A stretch of 64,000 bases of DNA from Iris pallida (lineage: Eukaryota > Streptophyta > Magnoliopsida > Asparagales > Iridaceae), in assembly GCA_029216955.1 (NCBI GenBank), contig JANAVB010023996.1, positions 19,152,534 through 19,216,533 on the forward strand. Direction: 5' to 3'. The notes below the pieces were generated by a model, which was given only the letters and a program-made list of their open reading frames with translations, did not search any database and was not told the origin of the DNA. Both the position numbers and the translations under genes were made by a program. Below are positions 31,702 through 43,800 of this stretch, one piece after another. Within the stretch, counting starts at the first letter, position 1. Each line of letters opens with the position of its first letter.

Positions 31702-33024
31702 TGTAGAAGCATGAAAAAGAAGAGAAAAATGATCCATGCGGCCAAGGAGCCGCATGCGGCTCAGGAGTCCCATACGGCTCAAACACATAGGCAGCTCGAG
31801 CGGACTCCATGCGGCCCGCAGAGGGAAGCCACGTGTCTTTTCAGAAAAGCTATGCCCAGCGTCGTTCAAACGCAATTAATGCTCTGACGGCTGACAGCTG
31901 ACAGCTGATAGCCCTGACAAAAAGTAGTCATAATGACTGACACAAGAGCAACATCTTCCAAGGGAACTGGAGAAAATCTTCACAGCTTCGAGGCAAGTTT
32001 ATGCGGCCAGATTAGACGAGTTCATGCGGCCAGTACAGAGAAACCTATGCGGTTCAATCATGAAGGTCCCCCATGCGGCTCGGCCATGAAGAAATCCATG
32101 CGGCTCGGCCATGAAGACTCTCATACAGCTCGGCCATGAAAACCCCCATGCGGCTCAGTCATGAACATATTCATGCGGCTCGGTCATGACAACCTTCATG
32201 CGGTTCGAGTATAGAGACTATTCATAAGGCTCGGTCATGAAATCTTTCATGCGGCTCGGTCATGATGACCTTCATGCGGCCCAAATATGAACGCTCCTTA
32301 TGCGGCTCAATAATGATGACAGGACATATGTCCTAAAGATAATCAAATTTTGTGTCAGATCCTAATGATTTGGGACACGTGGCAAGAGAATGAATTAAAT
32401 TGATTCATTTAGATTTGCGGATATCAGCAAATCATCATGATGGGGATTTATTGCAATCAACATTAATAATTGACATGATTTAGCATAATCCTCATTAATG
32501 GCCCAGATACCTTATGCTTAAGATTAATGGTCCAGATTGATCATTTACCAGGCCGCCGCCACTTTGAGGATGGGCAATCATTGTAAACCCTAATGATTCC
32601 CTCCACTATTATAAATAGCAGGGTGCCATTTCCTTACAAAAGAGACGGAGAAAGAAAGATACGCACATACAGAGAGACGCTCCCCCAATAATCAGAGAGA
32701 AAAATCCACAGAGATCAATCCAGAGAGAGAGAAGCCAGAAGAGCAATACGAGGAGAGCAAGAAGAGCATTTCTTCGTCAACGCCAAGCATCTCGTCACAG
32801 GAGCCAAGGCTACGTCCGATCGTCCAAGGAGTAAGGCAGAGCTGCCGTCGCTTTCCTGAGCCTCTATCGTCACCCCCCAGAATCAAAAATAAATAATTGT
32901 ACTTAGATTGCTGTACCTAGGTTTTCGTTCCTAGGCTTTCTTTGTACAAGCGAGTTTGTAACGTAAAGTAAAAGTCCAGTCCTCCCATAAAACTGTTCTG
33001 CTCTTTTATATTTCATGGCAAACA
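31702..33024 (+). repeat. G2 3' LTR
   Basis: TGTAGAAGCATG...GGCAAACA. It is 26 bases longer than the 5' LTR, which fits one extra 25-bp motif unit at about 32098. TATA box near 32608. Confidence 0.95.
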
Positions 33025-34267
33025 GTTTAGACGACAGTTTCTTAGTCACAGTGGTTGAAATCTTCGGGCTGGAAACGTTAATCTTCTTCCCCCTCCCATT
33101 GGCAGGGATTTTCTGAGTGGAGTTGCAAGAGACGACGGGAGGCGCTTCATCCTCTGAGCTTGGTCGTTGCAGCCTTTGGAAAACAGATTGCCGGTCTTCT
33201 CTTGCTATCGCGTTGTTGCAACAGCAGTTAACGATGATTTGGGTACAGTGATGTCCATGGGGGGACTCTTTGCATACTGGGGCCTCTTCTTTTTCCTTGC
33301 ATTTGTAGAGGATAACCTTATGCAAGTCAGACAAGTCTGGAACGACCATGCTTGCTCCCTGGGTTTTAGGAGACTTTTGGAAACTACTCTGTCCGTTTGC
33401 CGCCGGGGGCTGGACTCGAGTGGTTCTGTACAACTTCCCATCGGAGGCCAGTATAAAAGTATGTGGAGCGCTCGGACGGTCAGAGGTTGGGACAGCCGAC
33501 TGAGCTCGCCAAGTTCGCACTGCCCTTGACTTCTTCACTAGAGCGCCTGAAGGCGTGTAGTAGAAAGAGTCAAAATGATACTGCAGAGAGTCAGACATAT
33601 TTTTTTGCGCACATGAGAGATCAGGTCCATAGGAAAGACGATCGAAGACTGAGCCTGAGCTGCGTGGAGCAGGCAGTATGCGGCTGGAGTCAATAGTCTT
33701 CATGCGGCTGGTAGATGTGGCCGTATAGGCTTTCTTCGTGCGGCTGGAAGTCTCGGCCGCATGAGTTTTCTCCATACGGCTGGAAGTTCTGGCCGTATAG
33801 ACATTCTTCATGTGGCTGGCAGTTTCAGCCGCATGAGCATCATGCATGCGTCTGGCAGTCTTGGCCGCATGAGTGTTCGGCTTCTTCTTGGAGCACATAG
33901 AATCACTCTTTGTCCCTGCAAGTCTAGCATTGTAGTACTTTCCTCTGCCGGACTTGGGGACAGCAGAGTCCTCTATGGCTTGAAGTGGGGCCGCATGAGA
34001 ATCGACTTCGCCATTTTGGGTAGCAGAGAGTACTCCGTCCAGGGCCTGGGGAGGAGCAAATGATTTTGGTCTCCACTCCCTGCGAGCCTTCTTTGTGCGG
34101 GTTTGCTTCTGGACCGGGCCAGCGCTCCCGTCGGAGAGCATTTCTTCAAATGCCTGTTGGTCGAAGCGGACGACCATCTTCTGTTATGTGGAGCCAAGTT
34201 TGGCTGCATCCGATTGCGTCACCAACTTCTCGGCTTTGGAGAAGTTAGTCCCCAGCCGAGTCGCCAT
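33025..34267 (-). pseudogene. G1 Gag, N-terminal part
   Basis: From the ATG at 34267 in the primer site the frame reads to the G2 insertion with one stop, a TAA at 34184-34186 where G2 has CAA. Blocks: MVVRFDQQAFEEMLSD, a basic KKARREWRPKSF stretch, then five 12-residue repeats (HAAKTARRMHDA, HAAETASHMKNV, YTARTSSRMEKT, HAAETSSRTKKA and a fifth) at 33690-33880. The DNA of these repeats carries ATGCGGC and its inverse. A Cys-rich IVNCCCNN segment follows. It resumes at 15134. Confidence 0.88.
34249..34266 (-). other. G1 primer binding site
   Basis: TGGCGACTCGGCTGGGGA on the minus strand, one base different from G2. It overlaps the Gag start codon. Confidence 0.75.
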
Positions 34268-34269
34268 CG

Positions 34270-34945
34270 TGTTTGCCATTGATTGTAAAACTACAGAATA
34301 ATTTATGTAGGAGGACTGAACTTAGACTCAAAATACAAACTCGCTTGTACAAAGAAAGTCTAGGGACGAAAGCTTAGATACAGCAATCTAAGTAAAATTG
34401 TTTATTTTAGATTGTGGGGGGTGACGATAGAGGCTCGAGAAAGCGACGGCAGCTCTGCCTTACTCCTTGGACGATCGGGTGCAACCTTGGCTCTATAGAA
34501 GAACTGTTTGGTATTAATGAAGAAATGCTCTCCTTTTGATCTCTGTATATTCTCTCTTCGACTCTTTGGATCCGAGGGGGATGTGCTCTCTGTCTTCTCT
34601 TTTTCTGTCTGTCTGTGCTCTCTTTTCGCAAGGGAATGGCATCTTGCTATTTATAAGAGTGGGGGGCATCATTAGGGTTTGCAATGATTGCTCATTCTCA
34701 AAAGTCAACGGCTATGGATCAATGAATCTGGGCCGCTCATCTCGAATATAATAGATCTGAGCAATTAATGTGATTGCATCAAATCTCTATGGATAATTAA
34801 TAATAATTGACATAAATCTTCATGATTTGTTATGCCAAGCTCGGATCTTCCGCCACGTGTTCAATTTGCTTGATTGCAAATGATCTAATTTGATCCCAAT
34901 ACTTTGTTGTGATTTGTTGATGAATCTTGATCGATTCGATGCCAC
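34270..34945 (-). repeat. G1 5' LTR, inner part
   Basis: Holds the LTR end (GGCAAACA, minus strand), leader and TATA box (TATAAATAGC at about 34655-34646). G3 separates it from the outer part at 49089-49787. Diverged from the G2 LTR but alignable. Confidence 0.9.
34941..34945. repeat. Target site duplication of G3 (GCCAC)
   Basis: GCCAC at 34941-34945 is repeated at 49089-49093, outside the TG...CA ends of G3. G3 landed in the LTR of G1. Confidence 0.95.
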
Positions 34946-36069
34946 TGTAGGAGCGTAAAAAGTGCTTCAAAGAAAGAGTCATCTCATTCATAAGTGATCT
35001 ACTTTACGCCTAGCAGAACGGGTAATTTCTTTACGCCCAAAACTAGGCTAATCAATTTACGCCTAAGAAGGCTGATCATTTTACGCTTGGGTCTACACCT
35101 ATGATTTTACGCCAAGGACAGAGCAGCCACTTTTATGCTGGACAAAGCTGTCAAATCTTGCATTTAATGCAAACTCTGACAAAAAGATATTAATGATGGC
35201 ATATATCACAAAGGGATTTGTCTTTACATAGAGACCAATGTTGTCGTTTAGTGTGTGGATTGAGCTACTTTACGCTCACACTACGGCTTCTTTTACGCAC
35301 GAAGATTATATGAGCCTTTACGCTCAACAGTCGACGTGTGCGTAAAGTCTATTTGAGCTGCTTTTACGCTCAAGTTTATTTAATAACCACTTTACGCGGG
35401 AAGTCTATGTCAAGGTTATTTTATGCCAAATCTACTGCTTTACGCTCAGAGTACATTGGGCTATTTTTACGCCCTATTCTCCTCCACCAGTTTGGAACGT
35501 GGTTTGCTTACGTGGCTTTCATGCCACTCTTTTCGAAGAACGTGTATACATGCATCCTATCCTTACTGAAGTGATGGGACACACGTCAACATATGCAGAG
35601 GATGGCTTCGATCATGGGTGGCAGTTGTTAGCGTAAAGATGGAACTTTTGCTGAGTTTTTACGCACAAGAGCCCAAGTCTATAAATACTTATTTTTCTCA
35701 TAACGAGAGACAGAAAAAAGACAGAGAGACAGGAGAGAATACAGAGATTAGAACTTTGAGATTTTGATTCTCCAGAGCATTCTTCTTCAAATTTTCTTCC
35801 AGAACAGAGTGAAGCAAAGCAGGAAAGCATTCGGCCTCGCTATCAGTGCCCAAGTGCGTCGATACCTTTCTCTTGACTTAGTTCTTCCAAGTTATTCTAC
35901 TTCAAGTAGTGATCTTCGTCATCATCGTATGGTCCAAGGAACAAAGTGATCATTTACAGATCAGACTTCCATAGCAATACTTTTCCAGAATCAAATTTGT
36001 ACTTCTTGTACTTTTTCTCGTTTTATTTTCAAAAGCCAATTTCTCTAAGGCATTTTGTTAAGTGAAACA
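34946..36069 (+). repeat. G3 5' LTR
   Basis: Starts TGTAGGAGCG, ends GTGAAACA. TATA box CTATAAATAC at 35679-35688, downstream of the TTTACGC array. It matches 47963-49088. Confidence 0.95.
35003..35672 (+). repeat. G3 U3 array of TTTACGC motifs
   Basis: About 13 direct TTTACGCY words and two inverted ones (GCGTAAA), plus decayed TTTATGC forms. Taking the A of ACG, the first group lies at 35006, 35033, 35059, 35083, 35109 and 35135, that is 24-27 bp apart; the second group (35272-35469) is looser. All are upstream of the TATA box. Confidence 0.88.
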
Positions 36070-36072
36070 AAA

Positions 36073-37123
36073 ATGGCAACTCTGCTGGGGACGACCTTCT
36101 CCTCTAACGAGGAGGCGATTGCTCAATATGATGATGTTTCGGTCGGTTCGACCAAGAAGACTCTGGTTGTGCACTTCGACCAGACTGCCTATGAAGAAAT
36201 GCTCCGAACTGGGGGTAGTTCTCGCCACTCCAATGTTCAAAAGTCTCGCAAAGAACGAAAAGTTTGGATTCCCAAATCTAAAGTGGTTTCTGATCTCTCT
36301 GTTGCTTCTGATGACAAGAGAATTCTTCCCACTCCTGTTGTAAGGGCTTCCGTTCGTAACGAGGCAGTCCTTACTTCAGAGTTGCACTCAAAGTGTGACG
36401 ATTTATCTCCCGGTTGTAACGGTGAAGATAATCAGGTTTCACGCCCACTGCGTAAGAATCAAGTTTTACGCTCAGTGGGTAAGAACTAAATTTTACGCTC
36501 AGTACATAAGAATGAATCTCCCATTCGTAATAGGGCAGACTCTAAAGTTTATGCTTCTGAGTGTAAGAATCAGTCTCCCGTCGGGGATGTGGTAGGCCCA
36601 AATAAAATACGCTCCTCGCGTAAAGCAAAATCTCCCGTCTGTGACGTAGTAGATAATCAATTTTTATGCTCCACGCGTAAAGGTAAGTCTCATGTCTTTG
36701 ACAGTGTAGATAAAATTTATAACGATGTTTGCACATCTAATGTGAATGTACCTAAACGTGTGCAGCATAAAAATGTCGTTGGTAAAGCTTCTGTCCTACA
36801 CCAACAACCTTCTTATACTGCTTTACGCAAAGTACCAAACTTACAAATTACACGCCATGAAAATGGAGTCCTTCGTGCTAAATCTCAAGATTTACGCACA
36901 CAACTCTAAACGCGTAAAAATGTACAGTTTGGTTCTGCGAATACAGCCAGTAATCTTCTTTATACACAAGGGACTAAACGTTTTTCTACCCCAAATATAA
37001 TAAAGAAGAATACTCCATCTGTTCCTTCTGATTTACGTGAATTGCTAATGCAAAAAACGTGAGAACAGACAATCCCCGGTAATATTCCCCCAAGAAAAAT
37101 ATTATTGTGAATATCACCAGGTT
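36073..37123 (+). pseudogene. G3 Gag, N-terminal part
   Basis: Starts MATLLGTTFSS from the primer site and has the conserved VVHFDQTAYEEML block. From about 36420 the frame holds repeated segments with an LRSVRKN/IRSSRKAKSPV pattern; the DNA there has TTTACGC and GCGTAA as inverted pairs 6-8 bases apart (for example 36466 and 36611-36625). Stops at 36487 (TAA), 36907 (TAA) and 37060 (TGA). A frame change before 37124 links it to the next part. It is the counterpart of the 12-residue repeats in G1 and G2. Confidence 0.75.
36074..36091 (+). other. G3 primer binding site
   Basis: TGGCAACTCTGCTGGGGA, one base different from G2, four bases after the LTR, overlapping the Gag ATG at 36073. Confidence 0.75.
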
Positions 37124-38900
37124 GTGATCAACTGTTGTTGTTCGGCTTCAAAACGGTCAGTTTTTGATCGTTTAAGTTTTAACTCGCCTCAACATCAAGC
37201 TGAAGACCAAGAACATGAGCTGCCATATGTGTCAGTCAACATGGCATCTCATACTAACAGAGGACGACATCCAAGACGGAATATGTCCCAAACCCTAGGT
37301 CAACAACAGTTTAACAGGCTTCTTGATTCCTTTGAAGAAGTATATCAGAATACTCGATCAAGAAGACAAAGACAATTGCAGACTTCTGATTCAGAAGCTG
37401 GGGGTACTCAATCTTTTGAGTCTGATACCGATAGTGTGGATTCATACTTCTATACTAATCCATCTATATCTTCAAGAGAGGTTGAATCCTACGCTGTTGG
37501 AGATGAACCAGAGATGTCATCTGCTAATACGGAACAACGTCTCACTGCCGTGGAGCAATCATTGAAAGACATGCTTAACATGGTGCAAAGCATGCATCAA
37601 ATAATTTTGAATCAACAAACTGCTCAACCTACAGTAATAACTCCGGTACCAGTAGCAGCACAAACTCAAGATAGTCAAGGGGCTGATATACCTTTGAATA
37701 TTCAAGAGCCTGCTGTTAATCAAAATTTTACATCTCCAGATCCTATCATTCCAGAAGATGTACCATCTCCAGTGGGGGTTACGGTACATCCAACGACTAT
37801 TCAATCAAATGTGCTTCCTCAAACCAGTGAAGCCATTCAAGCAGTGCGTGAACTCAAAGCACAGTTTGAAGTTTTGAGGCACAAAGATCAGCTCCAGAGG
37901 TTAGGGATTAAGCAACCTTATCCTCCTCATTGGAATGATGTACCCTTTTTACCGAAGTTCAAGCTGCAATCCATAGTTTTATTCGATGGAAAAGCATCTC
38001 CCAGTCAATATATCAATTACTTTGATATTATGACTGTACACTTGCAGAAAAATGATGCTCTTCTCACTCGAGTGTTCATCCGGTGCCTGACGGGTTCAGC
38101 TTACGACTGGTATCGTAGCTTACCTGATAACTCTATTTCGTCTTTTGACGAATTCAAGGCAATGTTTCTCTCTCGCTTCTATGAAGGAGGTATGGACATG
38201 AACATGTCCTCCTTGATAGAAATCAAACAAAAGGAGAAAGAAGATACTCGGACGTTCATTGAACATTTCTGACAGGCTACTCTAAAGATGCCTCCTGGTA
38301 TGCCAGATTCAACGTTGATTGATACATACAAGATGAATCTGCGACCATCCATTGCTGTTTTCACAGGTTCCCAATTAACAGATTGGGCTTCGTTTATCAT
38401 AGAAGCAGTTTCTGCCGAGACCAATGGTAGCTTGGCTCGTGAACATGGAATGATTTTCGCTTCAGAAGATAAAGGGAAAAAAGGTAATCCTGGTAATAAT
38501 CCTGGCAATCGTAATATGAAAGGAAAAGATACTCTTATGGTCAATCTTTCCAAGAACAAAATGACGCCAAATAATCAAGAATCTTCCAAGCCAAAGGAAG
38601 AATACTCTTTTGACGAAAGTGATATCCCAGGGATATTTCAATGTCTGGTGAAAAGTGGTAAACTTCAGATTCCAGAGCCAAAAAGGCCTAATAAGGTGAA
38701 TCTGACTGACAATCCCAAATATTGTATCTATCATAGATACATTAATCATCCTACCAGTGCTTGCTATGTCTTGAAAAAGAAGATCCAAGAGCTGATAAAT
38801 GGTGGCGCTATCGCTTTAACCAATGATGACCATACGGTTACGACCAATATGGTTTCTCTTCGTTTCAGGGATTTTCCTCCACAACAAGTCCCAGATAGAA
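37124..38900 (+). pseudogene. G3 Gag, capsid and zinc-knuckle part
   Basis: Open from 37124 to a TGA at 38270 that replaces an Arg codon, then open again in the same frame. The Gag domain is at about 37990-38260 (QYINYFDIMTVHLQKNDALL ... YDWYRSLPDN ... FKAMFLSRFYEGG). Before it is a likely coiled coil (EQRLTAVEQSLKDMLNMVQS). The knuckle YCIYHRYINHPTSAC (C-x2-H-x4-H-x4-C) is near 38722. There is no stop at the gag-protease junction, unlike G1 and G2. Confidence 0.88.
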
Positions 38901-40570
38901 TTATCCCAATTCCGAAGGCGACGATGAAGATCGTAAATATCCTGCCTGCCAGGGAAAAAAATACAGGATTGTTGTCGCTCACATTGAAGAATGGTGAAAT
39001 CATGTGGGTAAATCCTGACTTAGTACCTGAGTTGGAAAATGAAGGTAAAACTTTAAAATCCAAGAAAGGTAAGAAAGTCAAAACTTGCAACATGATTTCT
39101 CATGTTATTCCGAATCCTGATGGCTTGGATCATCTATGGGATGGCCTTCCTCTAGAAGATAGACTGAAAGGACTAAACATATGTCCTCCAAGTCTAGCAC
39201 CTCCTACCAAGCTCAAGCTTACTCATGAGCAGTGGCTAGCTATGAATAGTGTTCCTTTATACCGGGCACAACAAGTTTTTGCTGCTTATGAAAAAGCTCC
39301 AACAGGGATTTCTCCTCGTATCCCGAATCCTTCTCCTCCCTTAACAATAGAGACGTCTATGCTTTATTCTCCTGTAGTTGCAGAGGTTTCTTTCTCTTCC
39401 TGTGCTGAAACGCCTGTCCAAAGCTCACTGCCTATCCACTTGTATAGTCAGCAATCTGTTCTTCTAATGAGGAAGATGGGATACGACTTTCAAAAGGTAG
39501 AAGGTTTGAATTATGATAAAGGAATACGTCTTTCTTTACAAATTCAAAATCAGAATTCCACTGCTGGATTGGGTTCTGAAGTTCCTCGTAACAACCCTCA
39601 CAAGAAGAAGGCTAAGGGAAGAAAGACTAAATCCTGTAATATGGTACTTTCTTCTCCTGTGTCTGAAGAAGAAACTTTTGTTGGTACAAGATCTGGAAAA
39701 GAGTACCACAAAGACTATGAGGGATCCTCCAAAGAAGCAGAAGATGTAGTGGAAACTCTACCAGTTCAACCTTCTCCTGTTCCTGTTAAACCGTCTGTGG
39801 TTGAAAAGGGGAAACAGAAGGCAGTACACTTTGATACCCCATTGAAGTTTGCTTCCAATCAGGGAGTGGTGATGAAGCCTTACAAGTTTGACATTCTAGC
39901 TCAGTTAGCCAATACTCCGACTAGACTATCTATATTTGAACTGCTTTGCCTTTCCAGAGAAAGCAGAGAGACTTTGAACGAAGCTTTACTTCAAGCAGAT
40001 TCATGCTTGGCTCAACTCAAGACTCCTGATAATATACCAGTGTCATGTCCGCAATGTCATAGTGTGATGGAAGCAATTCCCAACATCACCTTTACACAAG
40101 AGGATATGCTATTGAAACACAACAAGCATGATAGGCCTCTGTGCTACACTGGATATATCGGATCCACTAAAATTGACAGGATTTACATTAATCCTGGGTC
40201 TTCAATTAGTATAATTCTTCAGAGTATGCTAAGACCCCTGAGGATTCCTACTAGTGAGCTGACTTACACTAGAACTATGATAGTAGGTTTTAACTCTGGC
40301 AAGAGCAAACCACTGGGGAAGATTCGTCTGCAGATTCAGATTGGTGATCTTCGAACTATGGTAACTTTCTATGTTATCAACTCGGACGTATCCTACAATA
40401 TTCTTCTTGGAAGACTGTGGATTCATGAGCACAATATTGTGCCTTCAACTCTTTACCAATGTTTTAAGTATGTGGACTCCCAAGGAGTTATGAAAACTGA
40501 GTTTGCTGATATTAATCCATTCAAGGGTGTCGAAGCCTACTTCTCTGATTCAAGGCTTTATAAACAAGAG
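38901..40570 (+). pseudogene. G3 protease region
   Basis: Same frame as Gag. It has the MWVNPDLV segment, an extra stretch with an LMRKMGYDFQKVEGLNYDKG G-patch-like motif before the protease, and MKPYKFDILAQLANTPTRLS. The protease loop reads INPGSSISI: the catalytic Asp is Asn (codon 40190-40192, a G-to-A change), so this copy should be inactive. YNILLGRLWIH follows. The upstream G-patch-like segment is not seen in this place in G1 or G2. Confidence 0.85.
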
Positions 40571-41485
40571 CATGTGAAAGAGATATCAGACATAGCTGAA
40601 GATCAATCATTATCTGAGGATCAGTCTATTAATGAAGATCCGCCAGAGGAGCAACCTTTGAAGATCATAGTCAAAGGACGAATCCAATCCCAACCTGTCA
40701 ATGATCAACCTTTGATAATCAAGGTTAAAGAAAGAACTCAAACATTATTTGAGGAATCAATAAATATTCCTGTTAAGAACCAAGTTCAACCTTTTATGAT
40801 CAAGGTCAAAGGGCGTACTTCTTGTACGAATGATCCAAAATCACCATTGATCGTCAATCTTGGCAAATCTATGCAGAAGACGGATGATGGTCCACTGTTG
40901 ATTAATCAGAAGCATAGCAATCAGATTTTAAATGATGTAAATATTGATCATTCTGTATTTTTTGATATCAATGAAGATTTCCTGTTCGAGTATATGGCTG
41001 TCAAGTTTATTGAGAGAATGACTTTATCTTTTGATAATCAAAGTCATCAATATAAAGACAACATAGAACCGGAAGAAACTTTATACATTGATCATAAGGA
41101 GAATTCTTTTCCTCCTCATGTCGATGTCGGACCTTATGCTCAAAAGTTCTTGACATCTTCTCCCTATCTGCTTCCTGTAGCAGCTTCATCACAAGCTTAC
41201 GTAACTTTCAGACATCACGAAGAATCCTATTTTGTGGTTCCGTCTGATAAGAAAAACAAACGCCAAATTGTGTTTGGCCTGGCTAAAAATATCCCTGTTA
41301 CTCAGACAGATAATCTGAAAGATAAAGATAAAGGAAGAATCCGAATTGACAAATGTAGTCAACAATCTATCAAGATTATCCAGAATATGGGATATGATTT
41401 GAAGACTATGTAAGGTATTAATCAAGGCAAGGGTAGACGACTATCATTATACGGTGATCCATTTTACCAGAAGACTCGTCATGGG
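40571..41485 (+). pseudogene. G3 protease-RT linker
   Basis: Repeats of the form QPLKIIVKGR, QPLIIKVKER, QPFMIKVKGR and SPLIVNLGK correspond to PLTIRLPR in G1/G2. Later a second G-patch-like stretch (IKIIQNMGYDLKTM) runs into a TAA at 41411, after which GINQGKGRR continues in frame. Function unknown. Confidence 0.7.
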
Positions 41486-43290
41486 TTGGGATATGATCTG
41501 TCCCACATGTTTAATGACGATATACAAGAAGAATTCTCTTCTAGCTCTTCACAATCATCAGATTCAAAAGAAATTCTATTCATCGAATCCGATATGTCTC
41601 GTTCCTCATATTGTGAATCTGGGCAAATATTCTCAGTCAATATGGTTCAAGCCGATGATGAATCAGAGCCATTTGAGAATGATCCTTGGGCTCAACAGAT
41701 GGATACTCAATGGGAACTTCGTTTTGAACAGCGACAGCCACCTACAGAAGATGAGGTTACCCAGATTGATGTTGAAGATGGAATTACGTCCAAACCAATA
41801 TTCATCAGTAAGAATCTTTCTGAAGATGAAAAGGAAGAGCTGATAAAACTTATCAAAGATTACATTGACATCTTTGCATGGAGTTATGAGGATATGCCAG
41901 GGCTAGATCCTAAAGTTGCTACTCATAAACTCAATATTTTGCCTAATGCCAAGCCTGTAAAACAACAGCAACGGCGCTTTAGATCAGATATGATGGATGC
42001 AATTGAAGCAGAAGTCAAAAAACTGATTACATCTGGCTTTGTTCGTGAAGAACAACACCCAGATTGGATGGCCAATAGTGTTCATGTTATGAAGAAGAAC
42101 GAAAAAGTCCGAGTTTGTATAGATTACCGAGATCTTAATACGGCTTGTCCAAAAGACGAATTTCCACTTCCCATTATTGATGTCATGATAGACAATACAT
42201 GCGGTTTTGAACGTATGTCTTTCATGGACGGATTCTCAGGATACAATCAGATCAAGATGCATCCAGAAGATAAGAAGTATACATCTTTTCGAACACCCCT
42301 TGGGGTTTATTGCTATACGGTTATGCAGTTTGGTCTTAAAAATGCCGGTGCCACATATCAACGGGCTATGAGCAATATCTTTCAAGAACATCTACGAAAA
42401 ATAGTTGAATGCTACGTAGATGACATTGCTGTTAAAAGTCGGTCAAAGAATGATGACATTCAGGACTTGAAGACAGTATTTGAATTGATGCGCCAACATC
42501 AATTGAAAATGAACCCTACTAAGTCTTTCTTAGGGGTTTCTAGTGGCAAGTTTCTAGGATTTGTCTTACCTCTCAAGGTATCCATGTTGATCCTGATAAG
42601 GTTAAAGCAATTCTTGAAATGCGTCCTCCTCGTAATCTGAAAGAACTCCGTGGCTTTCAGGACCGTATCGCTTATATCAGAAGATTTATATCTAATCTTT
42701 CTGGGAGATGTCAACCTTTCTCCCGTCTATTAAAGAAAGGGGTATCTTTCGTTTGGGATGAAGCGTGTCAAAAAGCCTTCAATGACATTAAGCAATATCT
42801 TACAAACCCGCCTGTTCTGGTACCTCCGGTGATAGGAAGACCATTTTTGCTATATGTTCGAGCCTTGGATCATTCACTTGGCGCTCTTCTGGCACAGAAA
42901 AGTGATATGGGACATGAACAAGCAATATATTATCTGAGCAGAATGATGGTCGGAGCTGAACACAGATATACTCCTATGGAAAAGGAATGTCTAGCTTTGG
43001 TTTTTGTCGTCCAAAAGACAAGGCATTATGTCACTAGACAGACTATTCATGTCATCTCCAGAATAAATCCCATTCGGGTATTGATGAGAAAATCGAGCAT
43101 TCTTAATTCCAGGTTAGCTACCTGGGCGATGTTGCTCACTCCTTATGACATGGTTTATGTGCCTCAAAAATCAGTAAAGGGCCAAGCGTTAGCTGATTTC
43201 TTAGCTGTTCATCCTATACCTGAAACTTTGAAGTTATATAAAGACATTCCAGACGAAGTAGTGGATTGTAACATGACTTTGAAGAATGAT
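41486..43290 (+). pseudogene. G3 reverse transcriptase and RNase H
   Basis: RT has VCIDYRDLNTACPKDEFPLP, FMDGFSGYNQI and YVDD near 42411. A one-base frame change near 42570 moves the coding to the frame of 42619-43479. RNase H follows with FLLYVRALDHSLGALLAQK, YYLSRMMVGAEHRYT and ADFLAVHP. Apart from the frame change no stop is seen in this stretch. Confidence 0.92.
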
Positions 43291-43800
43291 ATATGGCAAT
43301 TATATTTTGATGGAGCATCACGAGTGGGACCTAAAGGCAATATTATCTCTGGGGTAGGAATTGTCTTGGTTTCTCCTGACAAAATGGTCATATACCGTGC
43401 CTATTCTCTTAATGAGCCATGCTCTAACAATGTAGCAAAATATAATGCTCTATTGATTGGTCTCCAAGTAGCAAAATAATTGGATATTGAATTCTTAGAG
43501 GCTTATGGAGATTCTCAATTGATCGTTAATCAAGTTAGAGGGACTTATGAAGTCAGAAATCCTGATCTCATCCCCTATCATCAGGTGGTAGTCGAGTTTG
43601 TCCTATCATTCAAAGGATTTTTCATTGAATTTGTACCACGTTCTCAGAATGTGGAGGCTGATGCTCTTGCCAGTTTAGCTGCAGACTTGGCTGTCCCAAT
43701 CCGAAGGCAAAATATAATTACTTTATTGGACCGAGACTTGTTCTGTGTGAAGAGTAATCTGCATATTGAACAAAGTTATGTTACAGAGGCAAGTTCTCAG
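43291..43800 (+). pseudogene. G3 second RNase H (archaeal type)
   Basis: FDGASRVGPKGN, GVGIVLVSP, CSNNVAKYNALLIGL, then a TAA at 43477 where G2 has a Glu codon, then EAYGDSQLIVNQV and VPRSQNVEADALASLA. Lys replaces the usual Glu in AEYNAL, which may affect activity. Confidence 0.9.

Larger units (their letters stand above)
15135..33024 (+). mobile_element. G2: Tat-lineage Ty3/gypsy element
   Basis: 17.9 kb with both LTRs (1297 and 1323 bp), primer site, gag, pol with dual RNase H, a repeat-rich interval, a long gene on the opposite strand, and a polypurine tract. It belongs to the same family as G1, into which it is inserted in opposite orientation. Gag-pol has several stops and frameshifts, so it is not autonomous now. 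Confidence 0.95.

Noticed and set aside
31702..33024. G2 3' LTR as a solo LTR
   Set aside because: It pairs with 15135-16431 and the outer duplications GTTTA match, so both belong to one element.
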